From: Candidatus Falkowiibacteriota bacterium | GTDB taxonomy: Archaea; Iainarchaeota; Iainarchaeia; Iainarchaeales; GCA-2688035 | Direction: 5' to 3' | Assembly (NCBI GenBank): GCA_017610485.1 | Contig: JAFCBY010000075.1 | Location: 1 to 8,330 of the forward strand | Length of the DNA: 8,330 nt | In this document: positions 6,087-8,330 of the stretch, one piece after another | How positions within the stretch are numbered: position 1 is the stretch's first letter | Layout: every line of letters starts with the position of its first letter | Position numbers and translations under genes: made by a program | Notes under the pieces: generated by a model | What the model saw: the letters and a program-made list of their open reading frames with translations, nothing else | Databases searched by the model: none | Told to the model about the DNA's origin: nothing

Positions 6087-6783
6087 AATCATTGAGTTGG
6101 ACAAAAGCGTTATTCCGGCATGCGATGTTGCGACACTGGCGGAGTTGGAGGAATTGGTAAAGGCAACCGCCCCGGTCAAGAAGATTGGGGCCTACAAGGT
6201 TGGGTTTGTCCTAGGCCTTGGCTTTGGCCTGGGAAACGTGGTAAGCGCGATAAGGAAGTTCAGTGACAAGCCGATTATCTACGACCACCAGAAGGCAGGA
6301 ACAGACATTCCTGCAATGGGCGAAAAATTTGCAACAGTGTGCAGCGAGGCAGGCGTTGACGCAGTAATCTTCTTTCCGCAGGCAGGTCCTGAAACAGAAA
6401 AGGCCTGGATTGAAGCCGCAAAGGCCAAGGGCCTCGGAGTCATTGTCGGAGGGGAAATGACGCATCCGGCATACCTCAAGGGAGATGGCGGGTTCATAGA
6501 TGATGCTGCCCCAAAAAAAATGTACGCGACAGCAATTGAGGCAGGCGTAACAGATTTTGTTGTCCCGGGAAACAAGCCGGAGAAGATAAAAGAATACAAG
6601 GAGTTCTTTGAAGGCAAGGGAATTGAGCCTGTTTTGTACAGCCCTGGCCTGGTTGCGCAGGGCGGCGAGCTCAGCGAGAGCGCAAAGGCCGCTGGCCAGA
6701 GATGGCACGCAATTGTCGGCAGGGGCATCTACAAGGAAGAGGACAGGGCAAAGGCCGCGGAAGAGCTGACAAGCAAACTCTAG
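6079..6783 (+). CDS. pyrF: Orotidine 5'-phosphate decarboxylase
   Basis: This enzyme decarboxylates OMP to UMP, the last step of the pathway. The 234-residue TIM-barrel protein shows IPACDV (12-17), AYKVGF (38-43) with the substrate-contacting lysine K40, the catalytic stretch YDHQKAGTDIPAMG (68-81), VPGNKPEKI (162-170), the phosphate-loop segment SPGLVAQGG (188-196) and AIVGRGIY (211-218). In most family members the catalytic core is DxKxxDI; here the spacing is D69-x-x-K72-x-x-x-D76, a variant discussed in the findings. ATG 6079 was chosen because AGGGTGAGG lies just before it and the protein then begins MNKIIELDKSVIPACDV, as expected for the family; a longer frame reaches back into pyrE but adds nothing conserved. 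It overlaps the pyrE stop by 8 bases, so translation was probably coupled to pyrE. Confidence 0.92.
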   Translation: MNKIIELDKSVIPACDVATLAELEELVKATAPVKKIGAYKVGFVLGLGFGLGNVVSAIRKFSDKPIIYDHQKAGTDIPAMGEKFATVCSEAGVDAVIFFPQAGPETEKAWIEAAKAKGLGVIVGGEMTHPAYLKGDGGFIDDAAPKKMYATAIEAGVTDFVVPGNKPEKIKEYKEFFEGKGIEPVLYSPGLVAQGGELSESAKAAGQRWHAIVGRGIYKEEDRAKAAEELTSKL

Positions 6784-6791
6784 CACCAAGT

Positions 6792-6807
6792 GAAAAGGAT
6801 TAAATAC
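6792..6807 (+). promoter_or_regulatory. TATA-like promoter with BRE-like purine tract for the NMP phosphorylase
   Basis: GAAAAGGATTAAATAC combines a purine-rich BRE-like tract (6792-6798) with the TATA-like TTAAATA (6800-6806). Transcription would start near 6828-6832, only a few bases before ATG 6837. The mRNA would then be leaderless or nearly so, which agrees with the lack of a properly spaced ribosome binding site; only GGG directly touches the ATG. Confidence 0.6.
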
Positions 6808-6817
6808 ATCCTTCGAC

Positions 6818-6829
6818 TTATTTTTCCTT
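6818..6829 (+). terminator. T-rich tract after pyrF, possible archaeal terminator
   Basis: TTATTTTTCCTT (6818-6829) is a T-rich stretch on the coding strand about 35 bases after the pyrF stop, without a hairpin. Archaeal RNA polymerase can terminate on T-tracts alone. It is short and overlaps the expected start region of the next gene, so the call is weak. Confidence 0.3.
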
Positions 6830-6836
6830 GATTGGG

Positions 6837-8330
6837 ATGGAAGATAAGAAAAGCGCCTACAGCCAGATAATGTCGATAAAGCCGTTTGACATTGAGGCCA
6901 GGCGCATGATATGCGTAATGAACTATGAGGATGCTGTCGAGCTCGGCGTTTTTCCGCTTGACCGCATTGAACTCAAGGTTATTGGCAGGAACAAGAAGAT
7001 TGTCACAGTGGTGGACGTAACCAAGACAATGGTCAAGTCAAACCAGCTTGGCGTGTTTCACGACCTGAAAGAAAAGCTTTCCCTCGACAGGGGTGAAAGG
7101 GTCAGGGTTACGCCTGTGCCAAAGCCTGCATCCATTGCCTCCATCAAGAAAAAGCTTGACGGGCAGGAATTGAGTGAGCAGGAAATAAAGGAAATTGTCA
7201 AAGATATGGGGGAAAACGCACTGAGTGAGATTGAAAGCGGAGTCTTCGTTGCATCTGTTTACATGCGCGGCTACACCTTAGGTGAGACCGTTGCAATGAC
7301 CAAAGCATTGACGGAAAATGGCAAGCAGTTAAGGATTTCCAAAAAGCCGGTTGTTGACAAGCACTGCATTGGCGGTACTAATGGAAGGACCACAATGATT
7401 GTTGTGCCAATAGTGGCGGCTGCAGGATGCTATATCCCAAAGACAAGCAGCAGGAGCATTACCTCTGCCGCCGGAACAGCCGACGTAATGGAGGTGTTGG
7501 CAAACGTGAGCATGCCAATCAACAAGATTAAGGACATTACCGAAAGGCTGGGAGGAGTAATGGCGTGGGGAGGGGCATTAGACCTTGCGCCGGTTGACGA
7601 CGAAATAATCAAGATAGAGCACCCCTTTTCTCTGGATCCACCAGGCCAAATAATTGCGTCGGTGATGGCAAAAAAGGCAAGCGTTGGAAGCAAGTTTTTG
7701 GTAATTGATTTACCAATCGGGCCAGACGTAAAGATTCACGCAATGGAAAAGGCCAAGGACATGGCCAGAAAATTTGTCGCGGTTGGAAAAAAACTGGGAA
7801 TGAAGGTAAGGGTGCTTTTGACTGATGGCACGCAGCCCTGCGGCCGCGCCTTTGGGCCAACGCTTGAGGCAAAGTACGTTATGCAGATTTTGGAGGGGCA
7901 ATTCTTTGACGAGCTTGCCCAAAAGAGCTGTGAGCTTGCAGGAACCCTGCTTGAGCTAAGCGGCAAGGCAGCCAAGAGAAGGGGATATGCCATGGCAAAA
8001 GAAATTCTTACAAGCGGAAAGGCCTTGAAAAAAATGCAGCAGATAATCAAGGCACAGGGCGGAAAAGCCCTAGAGAGCAGCCAGGTTCCGGAACCAAAGC
8101 AGGGAAGAGAGGTTCTGGCAAGCGAGCAAGGCCGTGTTGACAAGGTCAACGTCAAAAAGTGCAGTGCTATTGCAAGAATGGCCGGCGCGCCCGCTGACAA
8201 GAACGCTGGCCTGTTCCTCTTTGTGGAAGAGAGCGACATGATTGGAAAAAAGCAGCCCTTGTTCAAGGTTTACGGCACCAACAAGAGAAAGCTCAAGCTC
8301 GCAGTAGAGTATGCAAAGCGCTCAAGGCCA
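6837..8330 (+). CDS. deoA: AMP (NMP) phosphorylase, C-terminus cut by the window end
   Basis: 498 codons are visible and no stop is reached; family members are about 500-505 residues, so only a few residues are missing. The enzyme splits AMP, and also CMP and UMP, with phosphate to give the free base and ribose 1,5-bisphosphate. In archaea this feeds ribose-1,5-bisphosphate isomerase and type III RuBisCO. Residues 1-90 form the extra N-terminal domain that separates AMP phosphorylases from thymidine phosphorylases. The core has KHCIGGTNGRTTM (175-187), the phosphate-binding glycines, and KTSSRSITSAAGTADVMEVL (202-221), where thymidine phosphorylases have a KxSGRGLGHTGGTLDKLE-type sequence. 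WGGALDLAPVDDEI (244-257) and LTDGTQPCGRAFGP (328-341) are also family-typical. deoA is the symbol often used in archaea, although the substrate is a nucleotide. A TATA-like box at 6800-6806 suggests separate transcription from the pyr genes. Confidence 0.93.
   Translation, partial: MEDKKSAYSQIMSIKPFDIEARRMICVMNYEDAVELGVFPLDRIELKVIGRNKKIVTVVDVTKTMVKSNQLGVFHDLKEKLSLDRGERVRVTPVPKPASIASIKKKLDGQELSEQEIKEIVKDMGENALSEIESGVFVASVYMRGYTLGETVAMTKALTENGKQLRISKKPVVDKHCIGGTNGRTTMIVVPIVAAAGCYIPKTSSRSITSAAGTADVMEVLANVSMPINKIKDITERLGGVMAWGGALDLAPVDDEIIKIEHPFSLDPPGQIIASVMAKKASVGSKFLVIDLPIGPDVKIHAMEKAKDMARKFVAVGKKLGMKVRVLLTDGTQPCGRAFGPTLEAKYVMQILEGQFFDELAQKSCELAGTLLELSGKAAKRRGYAMAKEILTSGKALKKMQQIIKAQGGKALESSQVPEPKQGREVLASEQGRVDKVNVKKCSAIARMAGAPADKNAGLFLFVEESDMIGKKQPLFKVYGTNKRKLKLAVEYAKRSRP

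Noticed and set aside
6211..6789. 192-codon minus-strand frame opposite pyrF
   Set aside because: It is a shadow of pyrF; the pyrF motifs are fully conserved and the antisense product has no recognisable domain.
7736..8266. 176-codon minus-strand frame opposite the NMP phosphorylase
   Set aside because: It is a shadow frame; the phosphorylase reads without interruption on the + strand.
1..8330. CRISPR arrays, tRNA or rRNA genes, insertion sequences
   Set aside because: No regularly spaced repeats, cloverleaf-like sequence or transposase gene could be seen; nearly all bases belong to the listed genes.

Overview
The window reads as part of an archaeal chromosome, most likely from a small-genome DPANN-type lineage; the phylum assignment is inference. 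Evidence for an archaeon: an AMP phosphorylase of the archaeal nucleotide-salvage type, TATA-like boxes (TTTAAAA, TTAAATA) with purine-rich flanks at the two places where a new transcript could start, heavy use of AGG/AGA for arginine, and GGAGGTG-type ribosome binding sites. Some candidate-phyla bacteria also carry AMP phosphorylase, so the domain call is not absolute. All recognised genes are on the + strand and densely packed.

Layout. Positions 1-207 hold the C-terminal end of a HAD-family hydrolase. It overlaps pyrK (204-1016), the FAD/[2Fe-2S] electron-transfer subunit of dihydroorotate dehydrogenase. A 400-residue TPR protein follows (1032-2234). A 170-base gap then holds a perfect 8-bp hairpin, a TATA-like box and a possible 37-codon upstream ORF. 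Next comes the pyrimidine run: pyrB (2405-3424), pyrC (3421-4707, ATGA overlap), an unrecognised 239-residue basic protein (4731-5450), pyrE broken by a frameshift or small deletion (5471-6086), and pyrF (6079-6783). A short gap with a TATA-like box and a T-rich stretch leads into an AMP/NMP phosphorylase (6837 to the window end, 498 codons visible).

How the genes work together. PyrB and PyrC convert carbamoyl phosphate and aspartate to dihydroorotate. PyrK carries electrons from dihydroorotate dehydrogenase (pyrD is not in the window) to NAD+. PyrE and PyrF convert orotate to UMP. The nucleotide phosphorylase does the opposite job, splitting NMPs with phosphate into free base and ribose 1,5-bisphosphate, so a UMP-making operon sits directly before an NMP-breaking gene with its own apparent promoter. 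No pyrI regulatory-chain gene lies beside pyrB.

Most notable points: the pyrE lesion, which fits the loss of about 20 bases next to a 10-base direct repeat; the unidentified basic protein inside the pyr operon; the hairpin and upstream ORF before pyrB; and the unusual active-site spacing in PyrF. I saw no clear evidence of a wholly new defence or mobile system.
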